Shown here piece by piece: positions 33,710 through 45,648 of a DNA stretch of 64,000 bases. Every line of letters begins with the position of its first letter. Position 1 is the first letter of the stretch. Under the pieces are notes generated by a model that was not told the DNA's origin, made no database searches, and worked only from the letters and a program-made list of their open reading frames with translations. The translations under genes were made by a program, and so were the position numbers. Source of the stretch: Astrocystis sublimbata (Eukaryota > Ascomycota > Sordariomycetes > Xylariales > Xylariaceae); NCBI GenBank assembly GCA_022453515.1, contig JAJNNY010000002.1:186001-250000 (forward strand), written 5' to 3'.

Positions 33710-35758
33710 TCAACATGAGATATTCGAGTAAATTCGAATTCGCCCTTCACAAAACGGCGTAAGAGGCTGGAATCGCAAGATTTCCTTGCTGTGTACCCCC
33801 CAGACACTCGAGTGGCTGTATGATAAATCGTCTGCTTTTCGCCGAGAACTTATACTCGACTCTCCTGTAGACGTGTCCATGTCCGTCTGCGACGAACTCG
33901 AGGACCACGTGTCAGTAGTTGATGATGTCGCGGAGAGTTCAAAAGGGGAAAGGATGTGCGTGTTGGGCTCCGACATCGTATCATCGAGAATATCGACTTC
34001 TTCTTGTTCTGAGCAAGGAACGCCTCGTCTCTTTGGGTCGTCTGGCATGGCGTCGACGCCCCATTGTGATCTTGAGTAGTCGTCAAGCGACTCAAAATAC
34101 TTCAACAAGACCTCGTATGTCCGGAGTCCTTCTTGCGCCATGACCAACTCCTCGCACGATCCACCTGAGGACGTCGACAGGAGCGGTGTGAACCCATCTT
34201 TGCCCCGGGCCATGTAATCGCGAGTGCATAGACGGTAATTCTTGCCTTTGACCAAGGGTGAACCGCCAATACTCGCAGACAGTACACGAGATCCAGCAAC
34301 CCGAGATGGGTCAAATGAGAAATCCATTCCAGACACCTGAGGAAAGCGGCCCTCAGCAGCTGGATATAGCGATACACCCACTTCGAGAGCATCCCATATG
34401 GCCTGACCTTTGGTCAGCAAGACGACCCAGGGGTCTTCAAATGGAAAACTGCATACCAAGTCAGCTGAATAAATCCACGGCGAAATATTGCCCATGTAGA
34501 AAACTCACCACGTTCGTATATCCTTCAGGGTCAATGGACCAGGTGGGTATATACAGTCACCCCGAACGGTACCAGCGGCCATGATGCAGCAATCGGCATC
34601 ATAGTATTGCCGCAAGATATCAGTCACGAGATTCCCAATATTCGACTCACGGAGACGAACGACGTCGAACCTAGCATCAAGTTCTACAGCGGTTTGGGCA
34701 ACCACAGGCTCAAGTTGCGGACGTATTGATTGCGTTATCTCTCTCACCCATTGCGCCGTTTTCAGGTCGCTAGGGACACGAGAGTCTATGTCTTCTCGCG
34801 CGACTTGCACGTTCCACTTCTGCTGTCTGCCTCCTTGTGGCAACTCTACGGAGCCTGCTTTCCGAAGCTCCAGATAACTCAGTTGCTTGAAGTCTGAGCC
34901 ACTGCGGAGGATGTGCGTCCCGCTGATAACCTCGTGTTTGTAAATGTGATCGTGACCGCCTAGAATAACATCTATAGCGCCTTGTGCCTCGTAAGCGAGC
35001 CGAACATCATTGGGCTCACGTTGGTGTGTCAAAGCGATGATGACCTCGGCGCCCGCTGCGCGCAACTTGGCGCTCAGCTCCCGTGCAGTCTCAGACGCAG
35101 ACCGAAACTCAAGATTGGGTGGTAGTTGATTGACAGTGGGAAGCCACTCCTTCTCGACGAGACCAATGAGACCAACCTGTATCCCGTTGCTAGTGGTGAG
35201 CATGGCCGCCTTGAGACAGTTGCCGAGAGGAACCCCCTCTCCACGGGATGGATCCAGAACGTTGGCGAGGAGCCATGGAAAATCGCACTCTTGTGCTAGC
35301 TCTTCAAACCGATCAACGCCGAAGTCAAGCTCGTGATTCTGTCATTTGCGTAAGCTCCTATTGATACCCACATTGAGGTCGTGTCGCAAGTTGTCTTACC
35401 CCGATACAGGCAGCATCAACGCCGATTTGATTCAAGAGCTCTGTCATGTGTTGGCCTTTGCAACCTGTTAGCTGGAGATCCTAAGCTGCGCGTGGTCGGA
35501 GCTTGTTACAAATGTACCTCGTGTGAAAATACTCTCCAAACTAGGATTTAAAGCGTTGCCGGAGAAGAATGTGAGAGGCTTGCTCTGGCTTTCAAATTCG
35601 GGGCTGGTTTGATAGTGTTTAACGACTGTCTGGAACTTGGCTGCCCCGCCGACCGGTTCATGTGAGCTTGGACAGATGTTATAAACATCATTAAAGTGGA
35701 TGATACGTATATCAGCCTTGGATGGAACATGCTCAAGTCCAAAATGCGATGAAGGCAT
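33710..35758 (-). CDS. 5'-nucleotidase/UshA-like metallophosphoesterase with altered metal site
   Basis: Four exons (35758-35518, 35464-35400, 35338-34509, 34448-33710) encode 624 residues; introns of 53, 61 and 60 nt keep phase. The family hydrolyses nucleotides or related phosphoesters with a two-metal centre. Metallophos motifs: IRIIHFNDVYN near residue 18, then FFSGNALNPSLES, NHELDFG (N103, H104), ALTHQREPND and LGGHDHIYKH (H231, H233). The C-terminal substrate domain starts around QTAVELDARFDVVRLRESNIGNL and includes DADCCIMAAGTVRGD and FPFEDPWVVL. Residue 68 is Asn (AAC at 35557-35555) where the family has the metal-bridging Asp of the FSGDAF motif. The last 110 residues are Ser/Asp-rich and probably disordered. 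No signal peptide is visible, so an intracellular location is likely. Confidence 0.85.
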
Positions 35759-36208
35759 GGTTGGTACGCAGAGCTAGTCAATGCCCTTCCAGGTAGGGAT
35801 AATAAACCAATTCCGATTGTGGTGTTCACCTAGAACCCGGAAGGAAGGGGAGAGAAAAGACCAGTGGCTTCCCTGCGGTCGTGGGAGTTGATTTGCACGT
35901 GGACTATGATGGAAGCAGAGGTCGAAGGCAAGGTAGACCCAAGTAGTATATTTCATGTAAGGATGGGAAAGGTGGACGGCGTTGAGAGAGTCATGTTGGA
36001 ACCCTCCACTGCCCATGCGATGCATATCCCATCATATAGCCACCTGAAGCTCGACTGTGATGACTTCGACGCAGTACTCTAGCTTCAAGACATTAGCCAT
36101 GCTGTGATGGAGCCTCAACCCTGGGCGTTCCAGCTGACATCGTATGAAATCGCGGTTTGGTTCTAACAGATATGTGCTTGTTGGAGATGTGCCTCGCGTA
36201 TTTGCTTA
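35759..36208. other. Intergenic between phosphoesterase and MFS genes
   Basis: Both neighbours are on minus, so this 450-nt stretch is the phosphoesterase promoter and the MFS 3' end. No specific site is recognised. Confidence 0.5.
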
Positions 36209-37878
36209 CTAGGAACGAGTTCTCTTGATGAGAATCTGTGTCCATCCTTGCAGTAAGCCTCCGACAAGAAGTGAAGCGCCCTGGCGGTCCTTGTCAGCAC
36301 TAGAATGACCCGCAATACAGTATCACTAGAGAGGTTGGAATGTTGACTTACGGAGAAGGCTATGAGAGGCAAATAGCCAGTCCTCTTGGCCGAGTCTTGG
36401 ATCAAAGCACCTGCAGCAGGTGAGCCCGCAAGAGTGGCAAACGCGGTGAGACCGAAGAAGGCTCCGATGCGGGCCCCAAGTTTATCTTTAGGAGATATTT
36501 CTCCCACAACGGCTGGCGACACGGATATGAATATGCCGGAGCAAAAGCCGTACAAGATGGCGAAAGCCACGACTGCTGCAATGTTGGTGGCAAATATCCA
36601 GAATAGTAGGCATAGGATACCACAGATGGTTGTCATTGGCCACAGCACATTCAGTCGACCCAACTTGTCAGCCGCCTGACCACCTAGGATTCTTCCGAAG
36701 AGACTGCTGGCATTGATCAGGGGAAGCAAAGCCGTGATCACGCCGCTTCGCTTGTCCGCTCCAGAACTAAGTGTAAGTGCATATGATTCAATATAGTAGT
36801 AGGGTACGTAGAGACCCAGACTCGCGATGAAAGTGCCCACAGCGAGTACGCTGTAGCGCAGATCTCGGTATCCGCCGAAGTCTAGCAGTTCACGGATTGA
36901 CTTGAGTTCCTGTCGTGACTGGCGTGACGTCGACACAAGAATCGCGACTGCGTAGCAAATTCTAAGATACAGTCAGCTAAATTCATGAGCCGCTCCACGC
37001 AAAACAAAATGTGCATAGTAGATACTTGGTTGGCATGTGGGTCGACCATTGCCGTAAGAAAGTGTACTACTTAGTACACAGGGGCCCATCGCAGATCATC
37101 GACAGGGGTAATACCTGCGTGGATTTGTTGGGTTAAGATCTTGCAGAACTCAATCTTGCTTACATGCATATGAGCGCGCCGAGACGCAGGGTCCAGCCAA
37201 AGCCTAAGACGGGTATCAATCCCGAATAGAGGAAGGGAAAGGCGACACCTCCGACGCTGCTTCCCGCGGCGACTACACCCATAGCTAGTGCACGACGTTT
37301 CTGAAAATACTGGCCGGCAACGGACAGTGCAGGCTGGACTCCGAAAGCAGAGCTCAGGCCGAACAGAACCCCCTGAGTCAGAAATGGAACCCATAGCTGG
37401 CCGGGCTGACTGAAGGAGAGCAGGACGAGTGACAGAGTGCAGCCCAAACCTGCACCAGCATACAGATACTGCGTTGTACAGTAATGGTCAGCATATACAA
37501 GGTGTGGGAATCGCGTGGAACAGTTACCTTTAAACCAAAAGCATCGAAGAGGCTCCCGGCAACTGGGCTCATGATGTACAATAAGGATATCTGGAGAGTA
37601 CCAACGAAGGCTATCACCGCAGGCTGGTACGAACTCAGGGATCCCTTCTCGTAGTACGATTGGAAGAATCCAAAGCTGTTAATGAAGCCGAATGTAGTGA
37701 AGTAAACAAGCACCGAGCCAAACACACTCAACCAGCCCCGTAGCCCACCCTCGGCATCGTCAGCAGGCGAGGCGTTCGGGCCTGTGTTTTCACCCTGTTC
37801 CAGCGAGGTCCCATCATGACTGTCTGTATCTGATACTCGAGCTGGATGCTGGCCGCCTTTCTCGTCGGTTTCACTCAT
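36209..37878 (-). CDS. MFS transporter, monocarboxylate-porter (MCT) type
   Basis: Four exons (37878-37528, 37468-37164, 36961-36352, 36280-36209) encode 445 residues in phase. The frame opens upstream from a TTG; 37878 is the first ATG. After a hydrophilic N-terminus (SETDEKGGQHPARVSDTD) come about 12 membrane segments, starting GWLSVFGSVLVYFTTFGFINSFG, a typical opening of fungal MCT-like carriers. Other family segments: GSLFDAFGLK, GVLFGLSSAFGVQPALSV, QYFQKRRALAMGVVAAGSSVGG, SLFGRILGGQAADKLGRLN and GFCSGIFISVSPAVVGEI. Members move monocarboxylates, riboflavin or secondary metabolites across the plasma membrane; the substrate here is unknown. Intron 2 is 202 nt, long for this window, and might hide a tiny exon. 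It sits between the phosphoesterase and a divergent P450. Confidence 0.85.
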
Positions 37879-39542
37879 TCTAGCGATCAGCAAAGGTACA
37901 AGTGGATCAAAAGAAAGGATTGGGGGAGTTGTGAATAGCCGTAGTGTGATGGTAAATGCTCTGAGAAGTGTAACTTGAACCTCCAGTACGATAGTGTGGA
38001 ATAACAGCGCGTTAAAATAGTACCTCGAGCGTATACGAAAAAAAAAGAAAATCCCATCATCTCATTTGCGGCAGCCTGCCAAGAGTTGAAGCTCTTCATC
38101 TTGGCACAAGACCGCGGACAAGTGCCGGTGCTAGAGCTAAGGCCCGAGCCGGGTTCAGTCAAAGCCGATTACTGTATTTGGTGGCAAATGACCATAGTAG
38201 CAAGGTAAAGCTAAAGCTCTAGGTATTGCTTATCTACTACTAAGTGTCTATGAGAAGTTCGCATTCTTACTGCTTAGCTAATTTGATTAGCTTACGGGGT
38301 GCAGCCGCTGTGGCGTACATCCGGGCCGCCACGCGGGCCGTTATACGAGTATTACATAACCTTGGGATTGTAAATCCATTCAAGCTAACTAGCGTAAAGG
38401 CCTGTACACGTAGAAGACAATTTGCAGACAGTCATGAAGTTCGGATTTGGTCTCAGAAGTATGATCATGGACGTTCTAGCTTTGGGTCTTAGACTTTCTT
38501 GAACGCGCACGAGTGTTTCCAACTTGGCAGATGATCACTAGTTTAATTTTTGACTATGGCGGCATAACACACAAAACGAAGTTCCACCTGTCAGTATCGT
38601 TGTAGCGATGTTATCGCACATCTACAGTTGCAAACGTAAAGCTACTTGTGGCGAGAGGGAAGGGAACGGCTTATCCCGTCAGCGATGTGTGACTAGGGGC
38701 TAGCTAGTTGGTATAGCTAGTAACCTGTGCTCGTTATCTGCGGGGATCTATGGTATTCGAAAACCAATATGACCTCCGAGGGCCAATGTGGGCTTCGTAG
38801 TCAGCTAGGATTTCCAAGAAAGTCATAGTGTTCACCAATTAGCGCAGCTTCTAGCCGTTACAGCTGAAGGTGAATCGTTCACAGTGTTTGAACTTCATGT
38901 TGAACTTGAAGGCGTTGCCAAGCCGAAGCTTTTATGAAACACAAGACATTGCTAACATAAGATAATTACTGTGACTTTCATTGGGCGAAACTGCCTCTAG
39001 GAATTTCAACAGGCTAATTTACTACATAAAAGCGGTCAGTACAATGACTGCAGTGGAGATATCATTTGTAATCGTATACCAGCGAGGTCGGCCGTAAAAT
39101 CTCATCCAAGTCTACCAATAACCCGTATCAATCTTACGTGTAGTGTCAACTTACGTTACTACAGCTCACGGGGGTACCCTATTCTAAGCCGTGTCTTGAT
39201 GGATATGGTGACGAGTCCTCGGCGAGCTCGGTACATGTAAGCAGGGCTACTACGCACTACCAATCGTAACAGTAGGCACGTTATGTGCGTCTTCGTAGTT
39301 TCTGTGTGTGATGCAGTCGTCGTGTAAATCTGGGGGGATTTGAAATCGAGTCAGATGGCTTATTCCGCAGGCACAATGCAGCAAACACCACTGATCTCTC
39401 ATCATGGTCACGAGGTAGTGATAAATTCCTGTATCCATAAATTATATATGAGCCCAACTACCGTCAGTTATGAGACACAGCAGGTAGTCAACAAATCAGC
39501 AGACTTTTATTGAAGTTGGGTCCTCTCTCGCCGTCTCGAAAA
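37879..39542. promoter_or_regulatory. Divergent intergenic region, MFS transporter / P450
   Basis: This stretch of 1.66 kb separates the two starts. No gene is recognised (the short frame at 38244-38492 resembles nothing). I did not see a second copy of the 15-nt inverted-repeat arm from the regulator promoter here. Confidence 0.45.
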
Positions 39543-41449
39543 ATGGTGCAGATTTCGGTTCTTGGACTGGCGGTTCTAGCCCCTATTGCGCTCGTCGTCT
39601 ATGCTATCAGATACATGACATGGTATCGAACAGCGCGTAAGCAGTTTCCGGGACCAGCAGTGAAAAGCGTCTGGAATGGGAATCTTGACGAGATTCTCCA
39701 AGAAGACATACTTGAGAAGGTCTGCTCCTTATCTTCAACCCACCCTTCGAAAATTACCAATGTGTAAATGCTTGTACGTTGAGAATACTGACATGAAACT
39801 ACTTGCAGTGGCGAGGCTGGCACAATGTACATGGCCCTATTTTCCAGACATGGAATGGCCCGTTTTCTCGTACCATATATGTAGGAGACCCAGCCGTGGT
39901 GGCTAAGATTGCCAACTGCAACTGGCCTAAGGCGCCGGGGCAGTACGAAGGCTTCAAGCCGTTGAGTGGGAGTGCCCTTTTTGCGCAGATGGATCACCAG
40001 AGGTGGCATGTTCAAAGGAAGGCCTTGGCTCCGGCTTTTGGACCCGGCGTCATCAATGGCCAAGTCAAGAGCTTGAACAAATATCTCAAAGTGAGTAGTT
40101 GGATCTGGTCAAGATCTTCGTCTATTATTGGAGTGCCATCTGATCCTATGATGAACGGGTCATTGAATCGCACGAAGGGGGCTATCACAATCTTGGAGAG
40201 TCGAGCTAATTGCGATTTGCTTTCCAGTCCTACCAAGCGACATTGAGTCGGGCGGCTACCACGGGTGAAGTCATTGACTTATCGCAACTGAACGTGCTTC
40301 TAACGCTCGATTTCGTGGGCGAAACCGCATTTGGCATTGACCTGAACGCTTTGGAGCAGGGCTCTAGCTGCCGTGTCCTCGCCCTGTTCGACGCTATCTT
40401 GCCGGAGTTGATGAAATGCGGCCTGTTTCCGCTGCGTGCAAAGATTCCACTGTGTGCCAGTACGCGGCGGATGCATGCTGCTATCGCTGAGCTCCGGGGA
40501 ATGGCTAGGACAGCCGTGTCCGGTGTCCGTGCCCACGAAAGCCGCAGCCTACTCCCCATGGAGAAGCCGGGGAAGCGAATCTTTGAGATTCTTGCGCAGC
40601 AGCGGGATGCGCGCGGAGCATATACGTTCAGCACCACTGAGCTTGTCGACAATTATGTCACTTTCCTCGTTGCAGGTGGTGATCCTACGGCACATGCGAT
40701 TACGTTTGCTGTGTATGAATTAGTCAGTTCCCGGAGTCTTTACCCTATAACACCAAGCCCAGTTTTGCTGACGATATGGACAGATCCGAAATCCTGAATA
40801 CCTTGCAAGACTTCGACAGGAATTGGATGCCAACATACCTGCCGATGCATCGCTGCCATCTGTTGAACAGATCAAACTTCCGTATCTGAACATGGTACTC
40901 AAAGAAACGCTGCGACTGCATGGCCCGGGCTTTGGAACATTCAGGTATTGCGAAAAGGATACCGAAGTCGAGGGAGTTGTGTTGCCTGCAAAGACTCCGC
41001 TTGCCTTATGGAACCCTCAAGGTAAGTTAACGCCTGTCCACTGCTGTAAATGTAGTCGGACTGTTGCTAATCTTCGATGCTTTCAGTACACCGTGACCCG
41101 AATGTTTGGGGACCTGACGCCCACTCGTTCAAACCAGAACGTTGGGCCGACGGCGTAGGGGCCCCTCAGGCAGGCTCTTTCTTTCCCTTCTCATACGGTC
41201 CGAGAAATTGCCTCGGTAAGTCGGGTCTGCTAATACAGATGCCACAGATCTTGCGCTGACTGGGAGATAGGGCAAGGACTGGCCATGCTAGAGATGTCAC
41301 TGACGCTAGCCACGTTATTTCGTTGGTACGATTTGACATTTGACGAGGGTTTCCAGATGGAGTTTCAGCCAAGCTTCACGATGTGTGCGAAGAACGGACT
41401 AATGCTTAAGGTAAAGCAAAGATATCCGGATGTGAGGGAGGAAGAATAA
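39543..41449 (+). CDS. Cytochrome P450 with atypical I-helix
   Basis: Six exons (39543-39719, 39809-40090, 40228-40722, 40784-41021, 41087-41215, 41271-41449) encode 499 residues, a standard length, all in phase. The N-terminus is a membrane anchor (VQISVLGLAVLAPIALVVYA) followed by the proline-rich hinge FPGPAVKS, indicating an ER enzyme. Landmarks: WHVQRKALAPAF (helix C), KETLRLHGPGFG (ExxR), FKPERW (PERF), and the heme loop FSYGPRNCLGQGLAM with Cys439. The I-helix reads VAGGDPTAHAITF: Asp305 is present but the next residue, normally Thr, is Pro306. P450s oxidise small lipophilic molecules; the substrate is unknown. The loop and N-terminal style suggest a clan related to CYP3/CYP4-type enzymes, but I cannot assign a family. 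Confidence 0.9.
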
Positions 41450-42628
41450 AAGGAAAAGGAAGAGGAAAATTTAAGAAAACACCCGGAAAACTCAACAATA
41501 TTGGACGTTGAAATCACGTACCCCTAATAGTTCAATACATGATGATTCTCATGTTCCATGAGCAACTTCAAAAGCACGCTACACATTGTCATGGCTTCTC
41601 GTCTGCACAAGTTTGTCTGGGTTCTTAGATTATGGTCAGACGAGATCTCCCACTAGATGTCTCTCTAATGGTTTGATTTCTATCAGAAGCCAAATGCATA
41701 GCTGCCCGTTATTGACCCCGCCGTAAGTGCAGTATATGCATGCGCACGCCGAGTTTCGCTTGGTCCCGTACCCGTCTAGTACTACCTACCTACCTGTAGG
41801 TAAGGAAGGTACTTACTTACAGATAGGTAGATGGCCGTAATTTTGGCACTGTAGGACCACCTCTAACCATTCCTTTTCTCAGAGATAGTAGGTCATGCCG
41901 AGTTCAATCTTGATAGCGGGCGAAATGAGCTCTCAACACAAGGAATCAGCAATAGAGCTCATCTACCTAGTGGTCGCTTGTTTGTTATACTTGGTTATCC
42001 AAATTCTCCGCCTGAATCAGCATGCCCCATCTACTTTCATTTGTCGACCCATTTGAAAATGATTATGTTGATTTGCAAATATGAGCAGGTAGCGGTTCAA
42101 CGCGAGAATGCCTTCGATAGAATTAGCTAGCTGGTTGTAAGTCGCTATAAGACTTGTTATTATTGTGATAGCACCTGACAGTGATGGAGCGCTTAAAGTA
42201 CCTACCTAGGTAGCTGGGAAATGGGGCTAAGGGAGTGGGGATGGGCCGGCCGTACGTAGGTGTAGCTATATACTCGTAGGTACAACTGCGGGATGGCGGG
42301 GTGATTGATACTAGGCTGCTATTCTGATCTCTAGCGTCGAGCTAGCCATTATCATCACTCTGCCTGCCGAGCTGCCTATCGAGCTATGTACTCACCTAAC
42401 CCAGTCCCCCCCACCTGGCAGTCTCCAAGATCATTAGGTTCATTCATTAATTCTACCCTTTCGACCTCCGAGTCGTCCGAACCGAGACAACCCCAGCTCC
42501 GGGGCCCCGACCTGCTTCCACGCTGCCACGCTGCCACCCTCATTGATCCATCCAACTAGGTACATACTTTACCCAACCTTCACGGGGACTGGGGCCTCGG
42601 GTGCAATTCTACTCAACGCAAGAGCAGA
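41450..42628. other. Intergenic with TACCTAGGTA and TAGG-rich words
   Basis: An exact TACCTAGGTA lies at 42203-42212. A CTACCTACCTACCTGTAGGTAAGG block is near 41783-41806. The last 200 nt before the next ATG are C-rich. No gene is seen. Confidence 0.5.
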
Positions 42629-43922
42629 ATGAGCAGCCAACAAGTATCGACGGGCCTCCTTGGGCTGCCACCCGAGATTCGCGACCAGATCTACACCTTC
42701 ATTCTGCACCCGAATGCCAATCGCAAATCCCTCGCCGATGAGTACAACGACTACGACTACCGAGACGCCCTCGTCCTCTTCCGCATCAACCGCCAGGTCT
42801 ACCACGAATCCCGCGACATCTTCCGCAGCCTGAACGTCTTCCTACGCATCGAGACGCCCTGGTCCGAGGCCGAGCAGCACGTCCATGTCGTTGGCCATGT
42901 GCCCATCCTGATGAAGGGCCTCCACGCCGCTCGCTTCCGGGGCCACAGCATGCAGGTTTCCATCGAGACCCCCGAGGCCGCCGAGCACGACGGCGACCTA
43001 CACCAGTTCGTCATGCTCGCCGACGACCTGCCGCGCTTCACAAAGGCCTGGTTCTACTGGAACCTGTCCCACCCGGGCCTCAACAGATGGCTTGCTCTGA
43101 AACTTGTCCTGCGCGATCCCCACACCCCCGACTGGGACGAGAGGCACATACGTCGCGACGTCCAGAGGAAACTGCTCCTCCCCTTCGGCGACGTCAAGGG
43201 CCTGAAGACCTTCTCCGTCTCGGGCGACCCGAAGCCCCAGCCCAACATAGCCGCCGAGTTACAGGCTCTGCAAGCCCTCGAGCCCGCGCCGCCCGAGAAA
43301 TGCCTGGCCGAATGCGTGCAGCTCAAGAACGAAGGGAACGAGCTGTTGAGGAAGGGCGAGCTCCACGCCGCGCTTGAAGTCTACACCCGTGCCTGGGCCG
43401 CAATACATATCATTGTAAAGGGGCGCCAGCGGCACGTCCACGCTGAAGCCTGGTTCGCCCGCGACCTGGTCGACGAGCCGTTCGCGGGAAAGAACGGCCA
43501 GCTAGAGCGGATGAACCTGCGCCTTCAGCTCGTATGTAGCTGCAAACCCCCCGTTTCACGAGTAATCTCTCTACTTTAACCGGCAATTATTGACTCTAGC
43601 GCTACAGGTCGCCAACACGTGCTTGGCCTATTTGAAACTCGGCGACTGGGACGAGCTCTGTTTTTGGGGCATGCGCACTATCCAGTTGATGCGCCAGGCC
43701 ACGGGCGCGAATGATGCCCCTATCCCGCCCGAGGACGAGGCGCTTCTCGGGTTCCCCAGCGCCACGCAGGTCGGTAAGATATATTTTCGCACGGCAAGGG
43801 GCTACGAGGAGCTCGGAGACCGTAGTGAGGCGAGACGCTTGTTGAGGGTCGCCCAAATCTACCTGCCAAACGATCAGGTAGTGCAGCAACGGCTGGCCGG
43901 CCTCGCGCTGCGGTTAGGATAG
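42629..43922 (+). CDS. F-box-like protein with C-terminal TPR-like repeats
   Basis: Two exons (42629-43531, 43608-43922; 76-nt phase-0 intron) encode 405 residues. The start reads LLGLPPEIRDQIYTFILHP, an F-box-like opening common in fungal proteins of unknown function, followed by LVLFRINRQVYHESRDIFRSLNVF. The middle contains FRGHSMQVSIE and LVLRDPHTPDWDERHIRR. From about residue 230 there is a helical TPR-like region: ECVQLKNEGNELLRKGELHAALEVYTRAWAA, then across the intron ANTCLAYLKLGDWDELCFWG and FRTARGYEELGDRSEARRLL. The combination suggests an adaptor that binds a partner through the repeats. Whether the first segment binds Skp1 is unknown. Coding sequence is GC-rich. Confidence 0.8.
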
Positions 43923-45648
43923 ATCGGGGCAAACCAGAGGTGATGTAACCTGACTGGGGTGAATTGCACGATTGGACATGACTGATGACTAAGTAGATGA
44001 GGAAGTGATGGGAATAGATCGCATGTCTCTTGTATTAGACTACTGCAACTCATTACATGTAGCGTTCGTACTTTACAGCCAAGCCCTTTTAGATCTCGAA
44101 TTACTCCTCATACGAGCTTCCTTCTGCATGCTCCTTGCAGGTAGGTGGTGACCTATTTATTGCAGGGAACATAATGCAAATGGAAACGCTCCAGGATACC
44201 CAGTATGTTCAAGGTAATAATAGGGAAGGGGGGCGGAACATTCGGCAAGAGTTGATGACATGTCCGAAAGCGATGTGCAGTTAGTCCTGCAATCACTAAT
44301 TTAGGTATTGTTGGCGCTCTCTGCAGCTGTTTTTGGTTTTGTGAAGTTGTTACTTCCACGTCATGTGCCAAGAGTTGCAGGTTCTTGGTGCAAGTTCTGG
44401 TTCCATGCGTAATATCCATTTCGTACCTAGGTAGATAGGTCACTAAGCTTTGCCAATGCAGGCCGTGGATAGTGCCGAAGCGGATGGGACAGGATACTCA
44501 AGCATAGGATGGCTATACTCTTAACATCACCCAACAGTGATTAGATGGTTTCTGGCAACCTGAGGTGGGTTTGGACATACAGAATTACGGATCAAGCCAG
44601 CACAGAACAGGGCATACATTTGGGAGATTGACAAGTTAAGTAGGTTCAGAGGATATGACTGTATTGGAAAGTTCAGTTCCATTGGAGGTATTTGATGATA
44701 GAGTAGGCACATGTGCAACTATGGACAAGGTGTTAGTCGTTCGAATACCTTCATTGCCGGTCTACGTGGCGTCGTCCCTCAGATATATGTTGGCATGTAA
44801 TACATGCTATGAAAACAGATTGTCGAGTCTGAATGTATGGGTAGCTTTTGATCTCTCAAACTTTTGGCGAGTTACTTGTGTTCTGGCGGGGTAAGCATTA
44901 AGTCGTTGATTTGGATAAGTTGAGAATGGAATTTAATATACAATAGCTGAAGAAGTAAATCCACACATGCAGCCCTCCAGGCTGTCAATAACAGTGGGAT
45001 ACGAACAGTTTTCCGCTGCCACCAGTATGGAGATACGAGGCTAGCTATGCGAGAGGGCAAGCAGAATAAAAGTGTATCCTGAGAAAATATGTGATTGAAC
45101 ATACCTGGGCAGTAGGTAGGTAGGTAGTATGTACCTAGTAGTACTCTGAATTTTCTATCAGGGCCTGGTATATTATACTTGGTGGTTGTATAGAGTACTG
45201 TGCTGGGATGGTGAGATGGTCCCATGCACTGTGTGGCAGTGCTCGTATGGGCGCAAGTACCCAAGTACTTCAATCAGGCAGTAACCTGCATGCTACCTGA
45301 GGTAGGCAGTACCTGCATTCAATTTCAGCTCAGATGAAAGCCGGCCGGCCTGCAGGCAGTGTCCTCCCGATTTACTTAGTAATGAATGCATCGACCATGT
45401 CCAGCGTCAAGCCAAACCTACAGGCTACTACTCGGGAAGTTCCCAGTCATGTATCTATTCACTATTACCGTGCCTTACTTGTTTCCGATCTGAATCCTAT
45501 GTCACTTTATTGCTGCCTAGTGGTCTTGCCTCTCATGCATGCAACAACCGGCCATCTGGACTTGATCCAACTTATTCCAGTCTGAATCGAGACTATAATA
45601 TAATCATCGACTGCACACAGGGTGTCCGGGCACGTATCTCAAGCGACC
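43923..45648. other. 1.7-kb intergenic region, nothing coding recognised
   Basis: An exact TACCTAGGTA lies at 44424-44433 and a run of TAGG repeats near 45114-45127. Open frames on either strand (for example 44872-45273 minus) lack family resemblance. The right end should be the SNF2 gene promoter. Confidence 0.5.
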
